From positions 857,001-921,000 of the forward strand of contig JALIRH010000096.1 in the NCBI GenBank assembly GCA_023055505.1: a stretch of DNA of 64,000 nucleotides. Reading direction: 5' to 3'. Origin of the DNA: Callipepla californica brunnescens (Eukaryota > Chordata > Aves > Galliformes > Odontophoridae). The position numbers and the translations under genes are program-made. The notes under the pieces are model-generated. The model ran no database searches and was not told where the DNA came from. It worked only from the letters and a program-made list of their open reading frames with translations. Shown in pieces: positions 24,801-37,219 of the stretch (position 1 is the first letter of the stretch; each line of letters opens with the position of its first letter).

Positions 24801-27800
24801 TCGCGGTTTACACGTGAAAGTGACTCCGTTTCAGGAGTTGTAAGTGTATGTATGCTGCATCCCAATGTTAGTGGGAGGGAAAGTTTTGATTCTCATTCTG
24901 CTCTACTACTGAATGCAACGTATGTCTGCATTGTTCATTCATCTACGAGCACGTTTTCATTCTTTTCTCTGACCAGTCTTGTTACCTTTTTTAGTTCCTC
25001 TAGTTAATACCGTCACACAAGTTTTTCTTGCCAAACAAACAATTCATTCCCTTTTTCTTTTGGAACGGTATGGTATTCAGAGCTAAAAAGTCAAATAGTA
25101 GCGTTAAGTACGTTAAACTTTTTCTTCTACCAAATGTATGTTTGGTTCCACCTCTTCTCAGTGTTCCCCAAAAACACTGCCAGTGGAGATTTGCTAAAGC
25201 CACTTTTAACAAACATAGCAAACCGGCAGCGTGTTAATGTTCGAACCGCGAAGAACTTTGATTTCAGCTCGAATCTCATCAATCGCGGCTACTGCTGCTT
25301 TTGCCGCTGAAGAAAGACGCCAGCCAGATGGCAGCAGTGCACTGAATCGCGGCTTTTCAAAAATCAGCCGGTAGCGGTCCTATTCCAACAATTCGCGGTT
25401 TACACGTGAAAGTGACTCGGTTTCAGGAGTTGGAAGTGAATGTGTGCTGGATCCCAGTGTTAATGGGAAGGAAAGTTTTGATTCTCATTCTGCTCTGCTA
25501 CTGTATGCAACGTATGTCTGCATCGTTCATTCATCTGCGAGCACGTTTTCATTCTTTTCTCTGACCAGTGCTGTTATCCTTTTTACTTCCTTAATCTAAT
25601 ACACTCACTTCAATTTTCCTACAATACCCACGGATCTTTCTCATTCTCTCTCAAAAAGGTATGTTTTTCAGAACTATGAAAGCAATGGAGAGACGTTAAG
25701 TACGGAAAGATAATTTCTCTCCCAAAGGTGTGTGTGATTCCACCGCTTCTAAGGGTTCCACAGAAAACCTTGTCACCGGAGCATCGGAATAGCTCCCTTT
25801 AAGAAGCAGAGAAAAATCGGCAGAGAATTTGATGCTCGAACCGCGCTTAGCCGCGGATTCCGATTCAATCGCACCAATCGCGGCTCCTGCTGCTTTTGCC
25901 GCTGAAGAAAGACGCCAGTCAGCCGGCTGCCGTGCACTGAATCGCGGCATCAATAATCAGCCGGTAGCGGTTCTTCTTTAACAAATCGCGGTTTACACGT
26001 GAAAGTGACTCCTTTTCAGGAGCTGTAAGTGTATGTATGCTGCATCCCAGTGTTAGTGGGAGGGAAAGTTTTGATTCTCATTCTGCTCTACTACTGAATG
26101 CAACGTATCTCTGCATCATTCATTCATCTACGAGCACGTTTTCATTCTTTACTCTGACCAGTGTTGTTATTCTTTTTCGTACTTCTAGTTAATACATGGA
26201 AAAACTTTTTCTTGTCGAACACAAGTATCTTTCGATTCTCTTTTGCAAAAGTATGGTATTCAGAGATAAAGGAGCAAAAGAGAAACGTTTATTAAGGAAA
26301 GCTGTTTCCTCTACCAAATGGATGTGTGATTCCACCGCTTATAAGTGTTCCCCAAAAACACTGTCATCTGAGCATTGCAAATGCTACCTTTTACAAACAT
26401 AGCAAACCGGTAGCGAGCTAATGTTCGAACCGCGGAAAACCGTGAATCATGTTCGAATCGCATCAATCGCGGCTCCTGCTGCTTTTGCCGCTGAAGAAAG
26501 AAGCCAGTCAGTTGAAAGACGTGCACTGAATTGCGTCTTCAGTAATCAGCCGGTAGCGGTTCTATTCCAACAAATCGCGGTTGAAACCTGAAAGTGACTC
26601 CAATTCTGGTGTTGTAAGTGAATGGATGCTGGATCCCACTGTTAGTGGGAGGGAAAGTTTTGATTCTCATTCTGCTCTGCTACTGAATGCAACGTATGTC
26701 TGCATCGTTCATTCATCTGCGAGCACGTTTTCCTTCTTTTCTCTGACCAGTGCTGTTATCCGTTTTACTTCCTCAATCTAACACATTCACTTCAATTTTC
26801 TTACAATACCCGCGGATCTTTCTCATTCTCTCTCAAAAAGGTATGTTTTTCAGAACTATGGAAGCAATGGAGAGGCGTTAAGTACGGAAAGCTGGTTCCT
26901 CTCCCAAAGGCGTGTGTGATTCCACCGCTTCTAAGGGTTCCCCAGAAAACCTTGTCACCGGAGTATCGGAATAGCCCCCTTTAAGAAGCAGAGAAAAAGC
27001 GGCCGAGAGTTTGATGCTCGAACCGCGCTTAGCCGCGGATTCCCATTCACTCGCATCAATCGCGGCTCCTGCTGCTTTTGCCGCTGAAGAAAGACGCCAG
27101 TCAGCCGGTAAAAGTGCACTGAATCGCGGCTTCAGTAATCAGCCGGTAGCGGTTTTTCTCCAACAAATCGCGGTTTACTCTTGAAAGTGACTCCGTTTCA
27201 GGAGTTGTAAGTGTATGTATGTTGCATCCCAATGTTAGTGGGAGGGAAAGTTTTGATTCTCATTCTGCTCTACTACTGTATACAACGTACGTCTGCATCT
27301 TTCATTCATCTACGAGGACGTTTTCATTCTTTTCTCTGAGCAGACTTGTTATTCCTTTTCCTACCTCTTTTTAATGTCGTCACGCAAGTTTTTCTTGCCA
27401 AACAAACAATTCATTCCCTTTTTCTTTTGAACGGTATGGTATTCAGAGCTAAAAAGTCAAATAGTAGCGTTAAGTACGTTAAACTTTTTCTTCTACCAAA
27501 TGTATGTTTGATTCCACCTCTTCGAAGTGTTCCCCAAAAACACTATCATCGGAGCGTTGCAAAAGCCTTCTTTAACAAGCAGAGCAAACCGGCAGAGTGT
27601 TAATGTTCGAACCGCGAAGAACCTCGGATTCCGCTCGAATCTCATCAATCGCGCCTACTGCAGCTTTTGCCGCTGAAGAAAGACGCCAGCCAGATGGCAG
27701 CAGTGCACTGAATCGCGGCTTTTCACAAATCAGCCGGTAGCGGTTCTTCTCCAACAAATCGCGGTTTACACGTGAAAGTGACTCGGTTTCAGGAGTTGGA

Positions 27801-30115
27801 AGAGAATGTGTGCTGGATCCCAGTTTTAATAGGAGTGAAAGTTTTAATTCTTATTCTGCTCTGTTACTGTATGCAACGTACGTCTGAATCGTTCATTCAT
27901 CTGCGAGCACGTTTTCATTCTTTTCTCTAACCAGTGCTGTTATCCTTTTTACTTCCTTAATCTAACACATTCATTTCAATTTTCTTACAATACCGGCGGA
28001 TCTTTCTCATTGTCTCTCAAATAGGTTTGTTTTTCAGAACTATGGAAGCAATGGAGAGACGTTAAGTACGGAAAGATAATTCCTCTCCCAAAGGTGTGTG
28101 TGATTCCACCGCTTCTAAGGGTTCCACAGAAAACCTTGTCACCGGAGCATCGGAATAGCCCCCTTTAGAAGCAGAGAAAAAGCGGCAGAGAATTTGATGC
28201 TCGAACCGCGCTTAGCCGCGGATTCCGATTCAATCGCACCAATCGCGGCTCCTGCTGCTTTTGCCGCTGAAGAAAGACGCCAGTCAGCCGGCTGCCGTGC
28301 ACTGAATCGCGGCATCAATAATCAGCCCGTAGCGGTTTTTCTTTAACAAATCGCGGTTTACACGTGAAAGTGACTCCTTTTCAGGTTCTGTAAGTGTATG
28401 TATGCTGCATCCCAATTTTAGTGGGAGGGAAAGTTTTGATTCTCATTCTGCTCTGCTACTGAATGCAACGTATCTCTGCATCATTCATTCATCTACGAGC
28501 ACGTTTTCATTCTTTACTCTGACCAGTGTTGTTATTCTTTTTCGTACTTCTAGTTAATACATGGAAAAACTTTTTCTTGTCGAACACAAGTATCTTTCGA
28601 TTCTCTTTTGCAAAAGTATGGTATTCAGAGATAAAGAAGCAAAAGAGAAACGTTTATTAAGGAAAGCTGTTTCCTCTACCAAATGGATGTGTGATTCCAC
28701 CGCTTATAAGTGTTCCCCAAAAACACTGTCATCTGAGCATTGCAAATGCTACCTTTTACAAACATAGCAAACCGGTAGCGTGCTAATGTTCGAACCGTGG
28801 AAAACCGTGAATCATGTTCGAATCGCATCAATCGCGGCTCCTGCTGCTTTTGCCGCTGAAGAAAGAAGCCAGTCAGTTGAAAGACGTGCACTGAATTGCG
28901 TCTTCAGTAATCAGCCGGTAGCGGTTCTATTCCAACAAATCGCGGTTGAAACCTGAAAGTGACTCCAATTCTGGTGTTGTAAGTGAATGGATGCTGGATC
29001 CCAGTGTTAGTGAGAGGGAAAGTTTTGATTCTCATTCTGCTCTACTACTGAATGCAACGTATGTCTGCATCATTCATTCATCTACGAGCACGTTTTCATT
29101 CTTTTCTCTGAGCAGTCTTGTTATTCCTTTTCCTACCTCTTTTTAATATCGTCACACAAGTTTTTCTTGCCAAACAAACAATTCATTCCCTTTTTCTTTT
29201 GGAACGGTATGGTATTCAGAGCTAAAAAGTCAAATAGTAGCGTTAAGTACGTTAAACTTTTTCTTCTACCAAATGTATGTTTGATTCCACCTCTTCTAAG
29301 TGTTCCCCAAAAACACTGTCAGTGGAGCGTTGCAAAAGCCACTTTTAACAAACATAGCAAACCGGCAGCGTGTTAATGTTCGAACCGCGAAGAACCGCGT
29401 CTCAGGCTTGAATCGCATCAACCGCGGCTACTGCTGCTTTTGCCGCTGAAGAAAGACGCCAGTCAAGGCGGCAGCAGTGCACTGAATCGCGGCTTTTCAA
29501 AAATCAGCCGGTAGCGGTCCTATTCCAACAATTCGCGGTTTACACGTGAAAGTGACTCGGTTTCAGGAGTTGGAAGTGAATGTGTGCTGGATCCCAGTGT
29601 TAATGGGAAGGAAAGTTTTGATTCTCATTCTGCTCTGCTACTGAGTGCAACGTATGTCTGCATCGTTCATTCATCTGCGAGCACGTTTTCATTCTTTTCT
29701 CTGACCAGTGCTGTTATCCTTTTTACTTCCTCAATCTAACACATTCACTTCAATTTTCTTACAATACCCGCGGATCTTTCTCATTCTCTCTCAAAAAGGT
29801 ATGTTTTTCAGAACTATGGAAGCAATGGAGAGGCGTTAAGTACGGAAAGCTGGTTCCTCTCCCAAAGGCGTGTGTGATTCCACCGCTTCTAAATGTTCCC
29901 CAGAAAACCTTGTCACCGGAGCATCGGAATAGCCCCCTTTAAGAAGCAGAGAAAAAGCGGCCGAGAGTTTGATGCTCGAACCGCGCTTAGCCGCGGATTC
30001 CCATTCAATCGCATCAATCGCGGCTCCTGCTGCTTTTGCCGCTGAAGAAAGACGCCAGTCAGCCGGCTGCCGTGCACTCAATAGCGCTTTCTCTAATCAG
30101 CCGGCATCGGTCCTA
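18871..30115 (+). repeat. Tandem satellite of ~591-bp monomers (about 20 copies)
   Basis: A landmark (GTGTGATTCC or GTTTGATTCC) recurs near 18875, 19469, 19817, 20407, 20992, 21584, 22177, 22767, 23359, 23952, 24548, 25140, 25732, 26324, 26914, 27506, 28098, 28689, 29279 and 29872. Nearly all spacings are 585-596 bp; one unit is only 348 bp (19469-19816). Each monomer has a conserved core including GCTTTTGCCGCTGAAGAAAG and TTTTCATTCTTT, plus a linker of one of three types. Type A ends with AGAACTATGGAAGCAATGGA, type B starts with ATGGAAAAACTTTTTCTTG and type C contains CAAACAAACAATTCATTCCC. Types occur mainly as A-C dimers with occasional A-B pairs. The frames of 60-85 codons here shift and break between monomers, so I do not call them genes. 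I recognise no named satellite family. Confidence 0.92.
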
Positions 30116-31557
30116 TTCCAACACATACCCTAAAGCTAAACCTCACCCTACTCTCACCCTTACGCACCAGCTAACCCTGCCTCAATCCCTACATACAGAT
30201 CAAATCCGAAACCTAAACCTAACCCTAAACCTCAACTTCATGCTAACATCAACACTCAACCTAATCCTATCCCTAAATAGAATCATCACATTGAGAAACA
30301 CTTTCTCCCTAACCCTAATCCGAAATCGAATCCGAAACCTCAAAGAATCCCAAACCCTTTCCATAGCTCTAACCCAATGCTGAACCCTACCCTGACCCAC
30401 TTTCACTAGCCCTTACCATAAAACTCAATCAACACCAAAATCCACCCCTGACACTAAACCTAACACTAATTCTTATCCTAACCCTAACCCAAACACTTAC
30501 CCTAATCCGAACCAAAACCCAAGCCCTAACCCGAGCACAAAGCCTTACCTTGCCCCTCATTCTATTCTGAACCCTAACCGGAAACCTAACACTTACCCTA
30601 AGACCAACCCTTTCCCTAAACAGAAACCTATCCCTAGCAGAAGCGGAACCCAAGCAAAAACTCCTACTTTAACACCAACCCCAAGTTGATGCCCAAGCCT
30701 AAACCTGACACATAGCATCAGATTACCACAACCCTCACCTAAACTCTATCCCCAACCCTAACACTAAGACTTACCCTAGCTATCTGATGGTCCTCATACC
30801 CTATTCCAATTCCTAAACCCAAGGCAAACACCACACCAAAAGCAATGCCTACCATTTTCCAAACCTGACACTTAAAGTCAACCTAAACCTTACTCTAACC
30901 GTATATCAAACCCTGACCATTAGCCTCATTGTGACTCTAAGTCTGCCTTCAATCGAAATCTGACCCTAAAACCAACCCCAACTCAAAGCCCAACCCTAAA
31001 CCTAAAGCTAAGCATCAGATTACCGCAGATCTCACCTAACCTATCCCTACTTCTAACCCCAAACCCAATCCAAACGCCAAACCTATTCCTAACCTAACAC
31101 TAAGCCAGAACCCAACCCAAGGCCTACCCCTTCTCTCAGCCTAACACTCAAACTAACCTAGACCCAAAACCAACCCTAAATCAAATCCTAACCCTCCCCC
31201 TTACTCTATCCTGTACCCAAGCAAGGCGTAACCCTTCTCTGATCCGAAAACTAAAGAGAGCTCTACCCCATACTCTAAACCTTCATCTACACCAAAACCT
31301 AACCCTATCCCTAATCCAAAACCTAACCCTAAACCTAACCCGAACTCTAACCTTAATCCTAAACCTAAACCTTACCCTAACCCTAAGCCTAACCTTAACC
31401 CTAAGCCTTCTCTGAACCTCAAACTAAAGAGAACCCTAGCCCTTGCACTAAACCTTCAGCTACACAAAAAAATAACCCTAACCTAATCCTAAAACAAACC
31501 CTAAACCTAACCCAAAGCATCAGATTACCACAACCCTAACCTGACACCTACACTCAA
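30116..31557 (-). repeat. Degenerate CCCTAA block
   Basis: This is degenerate telomeric sequence on the C-rich strand. Parts are reverse-complement homologues of the mega-repeat G-rich arm. The stretch around 31015-31175 (CAGATTACCGCAGATCTCAC, then CCAAGGCCTACCCCTTCTCT) mirrors 2500-2660. Parts around 30190-30370 resemble 37680-37860, so the two C-rich blocks are diverged copies rather than independent decay of pure telomere. No gene is visible. Confidence 0.82.
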
Positions 31558-31709
31558 ATGCATCCTTCCCCTTATTTGAAGCAAAGTGAAATCCTAAATG
31601 GAATTCATAGGAAGAGCGAATTCACCAATCTTCATCGTATACAATGCACAATACATATACAATATACATACAAAGCGTACAAGGAAATGACTGAGTTTTC
31701 TCGTCTGTT

Positions 31710-31740
<31 letters not shown>

Positions 31741-31762
31741 GTTTTACATTTTTCTTAGAGTG
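31558..31762. other. Unassigned sequence between CCCTAA block and ERV remnant
   Basis: This is non-telomeric AT-rich sequence with an A-rich/CAAAA tract at about 31710-31740. It lies just beyond the last recognisable integrase codons of the minus-strand provirus. It could be the remains of sequence downstream of pol or unrelated DNA. I see no env-like protein and no LTR here. Confidence 0.4.
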
Positions 31763-32860
31763 GTTTGTAGATCGTCCGAAGTCTTGGACACCTCCCACTG
31801 GGGTCCTGTGTCACGGATTGGTCCTTTCACATGGCTTGCATGGATCCATCTGCGCTCAGCTGTCCGGATGGCTGTTTCTGTTGCTAATAAAACAAGAAAA
31901 GGTCCTTCCCAGCGGGGAGTTAGAGATGACTCTTTCCACGTTTTAATTTAAACCTTGTCTCCTGGACTGATTCCATGTATTGCCATATCTAGCGGAGGCC
32001 GTTGGACCACCAGTCCTTCCATTCTTCATTCATTCCTTCTCTTATTCATTTCAATTCAATATTCCTGTATTTTCTTCTACCTTGGGATGTTCCGATGGGA
32101 GTTCTAAATCATATGGCATTCCATATCCCATTTCAAAAGGTGATATTCCAGTCTCTCTTCTTCGTTCTGTTCTTCAGTTAAGTAGTGCCAGTGGCAAACA
32201 CTTCATCCAAGACATCTTGGTTTCAATCATTCCTTTAGTAAGCCGCTTTGGAAGTTCCCCATTCGACCTTTCTACTTTTCCAGAGCTCTGTGGGTGCCAT
32301 GGGGTGCGATATTCCCATTTGGTCCCCATTGGAGCTAAAGCCTCTTACACTGCCTTTAATACAAAGTGAGGGTCTCTAGCTGAATCTGCAACTTCCATGT
32401 TCCCATATCTGGGGATAATATGTTCGAACAATGTCTTGATTACTGTCTGGGCTGTTGCCCTAGCGGTGGGGTAGGCCTCCAGAAAATGTGTTCAATGGGC
32501 GATTCTTCCTAAGAAGTACTTCTATCTTCCAACCCTGGGGAGATCTGTGAAGTCTATCTGCATTTGAGCAAAAGGTCTGACAGCCCATTCCCTTCCTCCC
32601 TGTATTTTTTCCCTCAGTTGTTGTTTCTTTCCTTTCCTCCAAATCATACAATGATCTACAATTCCTTTGGCTATGCTAGAAATGCCTATACACATCTATT
32701 TCATTGTGAATTGGTCCACCAAGGCCTGAAGCCCGCAATGAGTCTGCTTAGGAAATTCTCATCTTCTCCAAGCTTTAGGGATTACCTCTCTTCCATCAGC
32801 TAATAACCATTTTCCCTCCTTTTCCTCAACCTCCATTTGTCGGAGCCGCTCTTTTCGCTT
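31763..32860 (-). pseudogene. Integrase remnant of the gamma-like ERV
   Basis: Pieces of the catalytic core are readable. QMQIDFTDLPR near 32560-32530 carries the first Asp (32554-32552). A later stretch near 32370 reads DSARDPHF, where the second Asp is expected but appears to be replaced by Ala. HPQSSGKVERSNG (about 32300-32260) carries the Glu. The C-terminal domain (about 31965-31763) includes WEGPFLVLL and WIHASHVKG, typical of gamma-type integrases. In-frame stops occur in both domains. Integrase would normally insert viral DNA; this copy is dead. Confidence 0.78.
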
Positions 32861-32889
32861 CTTCATCAGCAAAATTAGTTCCCCTTATT

Positions 32890-34769
32890 TCAGCCGACAT
32901 CGCCCTCTGGTGCCTTTCCGTGTACTACTGCGCTTTTCTCTGGTTCTCTTCTTGCCCTCAGAGTTTGTCTTCTTAACGACTGGTGAATTAACCCTTTCCC
33001 GGGTGAGTTTACCAATCCTCTTTCCTCCCATCTTTTTCCCAAGGTATGGACTACCCCATACGCATACCTAGAATCTGTAGAGATAGTCCCAATGCTTCCT
33101 TTCAACATTTGAAGGGCTGGAAGGATTGTATAGAATTTCACAGCCTGAGCTGACCACGTTCTGTCCAATGCTCCCGATTCAATTACTGGAAATGTTTTCC
33201 CGTTTAGTAGAGCATCCCCTGATTTTCCTTTTCCTTCTACCACCCGGGAGGAGCCATCTACAAATCATTTGCCCCCTTCTAATAACTTCTCCTCTTCTAA
33301 GTCCTCCCCTCTTTTAGCCTGATACTCTATACACTGAATGCAATCATGGCTTAAATCTTCATCTGGTTCCCCATAGAAAAATTGAGCAGGATTTGGCAAA
33401 CTTGGAGTTTCTATTTCTAATTGAGGAGAATGGATTAGGATTCCTTCCTATTTCAGTAGTCTAGCATCTGTAATCCACTTCTCTGCTTTTTCTTGGAGTA
33501 CTCCCCTTATTGTCATGTGGACTATACACTTGTAATTCACCCCTGAAAGTCATCTTCCCTGCTTCTTCTACTAACAGAGCTACAGCAACTATTGCTCGTA
33601 GACAGGTAGGCCACCCACGGCTAACGGGATCCAAGAGTTTTGAAAAGTATCCTGCTGGCTTCTTCTTCCCGGCCCATTCCTGGCTCACTACTCCAAAAGC
33701 GATCCCTTCGTCTGTATTGACAAAAAGGTAAAATGGGCTTTTTAGATCAGGTAAGCTTAACGCTGGTGCATGAAGAAGATCTACCTTGAAGTCTTCTAAT
33801 CTTTGCTCATCCTCCTGGCTCCACTTTCTTCAGCCATCTTGTACTAGTTTCTGCTATAAAAGCTTTACCTTACTGCTATCATTCTCAATCCATTGTCGAC
33901 AGCATCCTAGCAGCCCTAACATCTGCCTCACCTGCCTCTTGCCTCTTGGGGCTTTTCAAGATCAAATCCCATTTGCCCGTTCTGGATCTAATGTCTTATT
34001 TCCCTTGCTTAACCAATGTCCCAAATATTTCACTTCCTCTTCTGTAAATTGGCATTTTGCCTTTGAAACTTGGAACCCCTTTGAACCAAAGAAATGCAAT
34101 AGTTTAATGCTCTCCTGTCTAACTGTCTCCTCGCCTGCTCCAGCTAATAGTAAGTCATCTACATATTGCACTAAGGTTGCCTGTGGGTTTAGTTCATCAG
34201 TTTTTAGTACTTGCTCAAGGGCTTGCCCAAACAAGTTAGGGATTCTGTGAATCCCTGTGGGAGCACTGTCCCTCTGAGTTGTTGTTTTCTATGGGTGTTT
34301 GGATCTTCCCACTCGAAGACAAAGTAGTCTCTGCATTCTGCCATCAGGGGGCAGGTCCAAAAAGCATCCTTGAAATCAATTCCACTATACTACTGAGATT
34401 CTGGCTTCAATTGACCGAGCAGCGGATAGGGGTTTGCCACTACTGGGAAGCGGGGAATTGTTCTCTCCTTAATTTCCCTTGAGTCGTGGACCAATCTGTA
34501 TGTGCCATAAGGTTTTTTTTTTTACATGGAGTATGGGAGTATTCTAGGGAGACATACAAGGCTCTAATAGTTCTTTAGATATTAATCTCTCCATTTCAGG
34601 TTGTAGCCCTGATTTACCTTCCTGTGAAATGGGATATTGTTTCACCCTAATTGGAATGCCTGGGTCCTTTAGAATCACTTCAAAGGGTTCTATGTCTAAC
34701 TTCCCTACTGATTCTGGACTCTACCAAACTTCTGGGTTAATTCTAGCCTCATCTTCTATCGTTAGAGTA
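32890..34769 (-). pseudogene. pol: pol remnant: reverse transcriptase and RNase H
   Basis: The RT region runs from about 34760 downward. The catalytic YVDD box is at 34165-34154 within an open stretch (34234-33962). The connection region (33688-33461) contains AGYFSKLLDPVSRGWPTCLR, characteristic of gamma-type polymerases. RNase H (about 33275-32890) shows FVDGSS (Asp codon near 33258) and STDSRYAYGVVHTLGKRW. Several stops and frame changes interrupt the palm and thumb, for example around 34290-34480. The family is clear; the copy cannot encode an intact enzyme. Confidence 0.82.
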
Positions 34770-35119
34770 CGTTGCTGAACAGTTAATTCTCTATCTTTTA
34801 CTTCCAAATTTATTCCTAACTCCACAATTCAATCTCTCCCTAGCAAATTCTATTCTGCTTCAGGTACCAATAAAAAAGACTCAGTTCCATAGGTGCTAGG
34901 TGATTCTATTTCTACCTGCTTTACAACAGGTACCATAAAAGGTTCCCCTTTTGTTCCAATTACTTGTAGCTCTTCCGAGGATAAAGAACATCCTCGAGGT
35001 AAATATTGAACAGTCGATCTTTCTGCCCCAGACTCTACCAAAAATTCCATTTCCTGGCGCTGAGAACCCAATTTCAATTTTATCAAGGGCTTGTTTCTTT
35101 CCCAGGTCCCCAGCACATA
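34770..35119 (-). pseudogene. pro: Retroviral protease remnant with altered active site
   Basis: An open stretch of 88 codons (35116-34850) continues toward the RT region. It has the layout of a retroviral aspartic protease. At the usual Asp-Thr-Gly-Ala position the sequence reads Glu-Ser-Gly-Ala (35035-35024), so the catalytic aspartate is replaced. It lies between the zinc knuckle and RT as expected. Loss of the aspartate implies inactivity irrespective of the other breaks. Boundaries are approximate. Confidence 0.68.
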
Positions 35120-36600
35120 GAGTCCCTGACCCCCTCAGTCCTCCTGAAACATTTGCTCGTCCCAGACTCTCTTTCTACAGTCTTTCTTCATGTGTCCCTT
35201 TTTCTGACAGTAGAAGCATTCAACTGTCCTCATATCTCTGGGTCTGTTCTGCTTGGGTTGAAGCGCATTTTCTGCCCGAGGAATATTCCCTCTTCTCCTT
35301 GCCTGGAACGCCCCCTTCTGTCCTTCTCTTACCGCGGCTATCAGACTTCCAGCTTGCCTCTTCTGAGTCTCCTCCTCTCTCCTTAACGTATACTTTCTGA
35401 GCCTCTCTCAGCAATTCATCTAATCCTCTCTCCTGCCAGTCCTCCAGCTTCTCTAGTTTCCTTCCAATATCTGTCCAGGACCTAGCTTCAAACCGCGTTT
35501 TCAGGAGAGCTCGCCCCACGGGGTAGCAGGATCTAATCCTGAATAGAACTGTACATTTCTGCATAGTCTCTCTAACCACTCAGTAGGAGTTTCATCTTTT
35601 TTCCGTTGCTTGCCTTATTTGCCTTATTGATATTCTGTCCCCGAGGGACAGATTTTCTAATCCCTTGAATAATAAGAACTCGCAAATCTGCCATGTGAGT
35701 ACCATGTTCCTGGCTCTGATTATCCCAATTGGGCCGCTGTAAGGGTCACTTTAGATCTGCTCCTGGGCCAGACGGGTGTTGCTGATCCCAGATTCACGTA
35801 CCTGCCCTCCTGATCATATCCCTTTCTTCTGCTCTAAATAGTATGCCCAAAATTGCCTGTGTTTCATCCCAAGTTTAATGGTTGGGACCTGAAGATTGAT
35901 CTAGCCTCTCGGAGACCCCTCAAGGATCCTCCAGCAAATTCCCCATCTCCTTCTTAAATTCCCTTATGTATCTCCTGAGTTGAAGGGAACTGAAACATAG
36001 CCAGCTCCTGGCTTTGATCCTCCGGTAGCTACAGGTATTTCTCTTCAAGGGAGAACGTTTCCTCCTTGACCCCTCTCCTGCCTAGCTTGCCTTCTAGTGA
36101 TCCTTCTCCTAGGGAAGTCTAGGGGTTCACATTCAGGTTCATCTCCCAAGTCAGATTCAGCTTGCTCCGGCGGAGCCGCTGGATTCTGTTCGGGGGGAGC
36201 GTAAGGCGGGGGGATAGTGTATAATGTCCTCCTCTGTTGTATTCCTTTTTTTAATTAGGGGGAACAGAAAGGTTCCAATATCAGATTCTACACATCATTT
36301 GCATACTCACCATCTTCCAGATTCAAAGGCTGTTTTTCATTTGCATAAGCGTTTAGAGCCTGGCAGATCCGGTCCTCAAAGGACCCAAATACTGGCCAGA
36401 ACAGCTGATCTGCCCTTCTCTGCTTTCCTCCCCATACCTCCATACAGTCATGTACCATCTTCACCTCACTCTTTCCTCGTCTAGAGGGAGAATCACCCCA
36501 ATGTTTTAACATTAAACCTAGGGGACTTTCTAGTGGTATGTCCGGTAGCTTTACCTGCGAGCTGTACCTAGAGTTCGGAGCTACAGGTCTCTGCACAGAA
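35120..36600 (-). pseudogene. gag: gag remnant (matrix, PPPY, capsid, zinc knuckle)
   Basis: The matrix-like part lies at 36596-36288 and contains PLGLMLKHWGDSP and FWPVFGSFED. A proline-rich stretch has a PPPY late-budding-type motif at 36212-36201. Capsid-like sequence (about 36190-35230) is split by several stops; its last part (35579-35220) includes KLEDWQERGLDELLREA, typical of a gamma-type capsid C-terminus. A single CCHC zinc knuckle (C-x2-C-x4-H-x4-C) sits at 35218-35177. Gag normally assembles the particle at the membrane. This copy has no clean start codon and several disruptions. The identification is strong; coding ability is lost. Confidence 0.8.
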
Positions 36601-36673
36601 GTTCCCCAGCCCAGGGGCCGTCCGAAGACGGGGTGCTCCCCTGGAGTGGGAATTCCACAGCAGAGTCGCCTGG

Positions 36674-36691
36674 ATCCGAGTCACGGCACCA
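36674..36691 (-). promoter_or_regulatory. Retroviral primer-binding site, tRNA-His type
   Basis: On the minus strand the 18 bases are TGGTGCCGTGACTCGGAT, directly downstream of the LTR. From knowledge of retroviral families this matches the 3' end of tRNA-His, the primer used by some class I ERVs. The site confirms the LTR boundary and the minus-strand orientation. Confidence 0.78.
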
Positions 36692-36694
36692 AAT

Positions 36695-37219
36695 TGTTAG
36701 AGGTGTGAAGAGAACGATACGCACCAACTGTTGCCAACAGTAAGGAATTTATTGAGCAAGCAAGAAATGAGCGGAACAGCGCTGGGCGGCTGGGAGTCTC
36801 CTCTGCACCAGAGGTGCTCAACAGGGCCCCCCAACCCCTCTTTTCATTGTCCCTTATCTCTGCATTCATGTCTTATCTTTCTCTTCCTGGGCTGCGCTGG
36901 CTGTTATCTGGGGGTCGTTCTCTGCCTCCTGGCGATCGAGATGATGAAGGCCATAGTTTTCCTCAGCTCCGATCACGCGCGCTCAAGAGGAGATTTTCAC
37001 TTCTTTTTCTTTTGCAGTTTCTCCAAAGGTCACTGCTATCTGTTGTTCATTGTCCAGGTGTTAGAACTAAGCGCTGTGGCTCCAACTTGCACAAACTACA
37101 GTTTTTAGACAAAACATCGATATATCTCTTTTGAGACTTCTACAAACTACATAGTTCTCAGAAAAAAAAAACACGCTGAAAAACACTGACACATCTGTCT
37201 CGAGTCGGTTTGATTAACA
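36695..37219 (-). repeat. 5' LTR of the gamma-like ERV
   Basis: This is a 525-bp segment bounded by a short inverted repeat. The plus strand starts TGTTAG and ends ATTAACA, so on the minus strand it reads TGTTAAT...CTAACA. Three bases separate it from the primer-binding site. A polyadenylation signal (AATAAA on the minus strand) lies at 36753-36748, and a TATATC stretch near 37121 is a weak promoter candidate. The left-hand (3') LTR partner is absent from the window. Confidence 0.75.

Larger units (their letters stand above)
31763..37219 (-). mobile_element. Broken gamma-like (class I) endogenous retrovirus
   Basis: Reading on the minus strand, the order is LTR (36695-37219), primer-binding site, gag, protease, RT, RNase H and integrase. 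This is the standard retroviral order. The gag matrix and RNase H/connection regions have the gammaretrovirus-type character. No env and no downstream LTR are seen; the element stops within or just after integrase at about 31763. Multiple in-frame stops and frame changes occur in every gene, so it is an old non-coding copy. It lies inside degenerate CCCTAA sequence: the blocks either side (30116-31557 and 37220-38620) are the same class. Confidence 0.85.

Noticed and set aside
18871..30115. Recurring ORFs of 60-85 codons in the satellite
   Set aside because: They recur only because the monomer recurs. Frames are broken by small indels in sister monomers and overlap antisense frames. There is no sign of protein-level constraint.
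32564..35400. Plus-strand ORFs (up to 154 codons) over the gamma-like ERV
   Set aside because: They are antisense shadows of gag, pro and pol; the minus strand gives the recognisable retroviral motifs.
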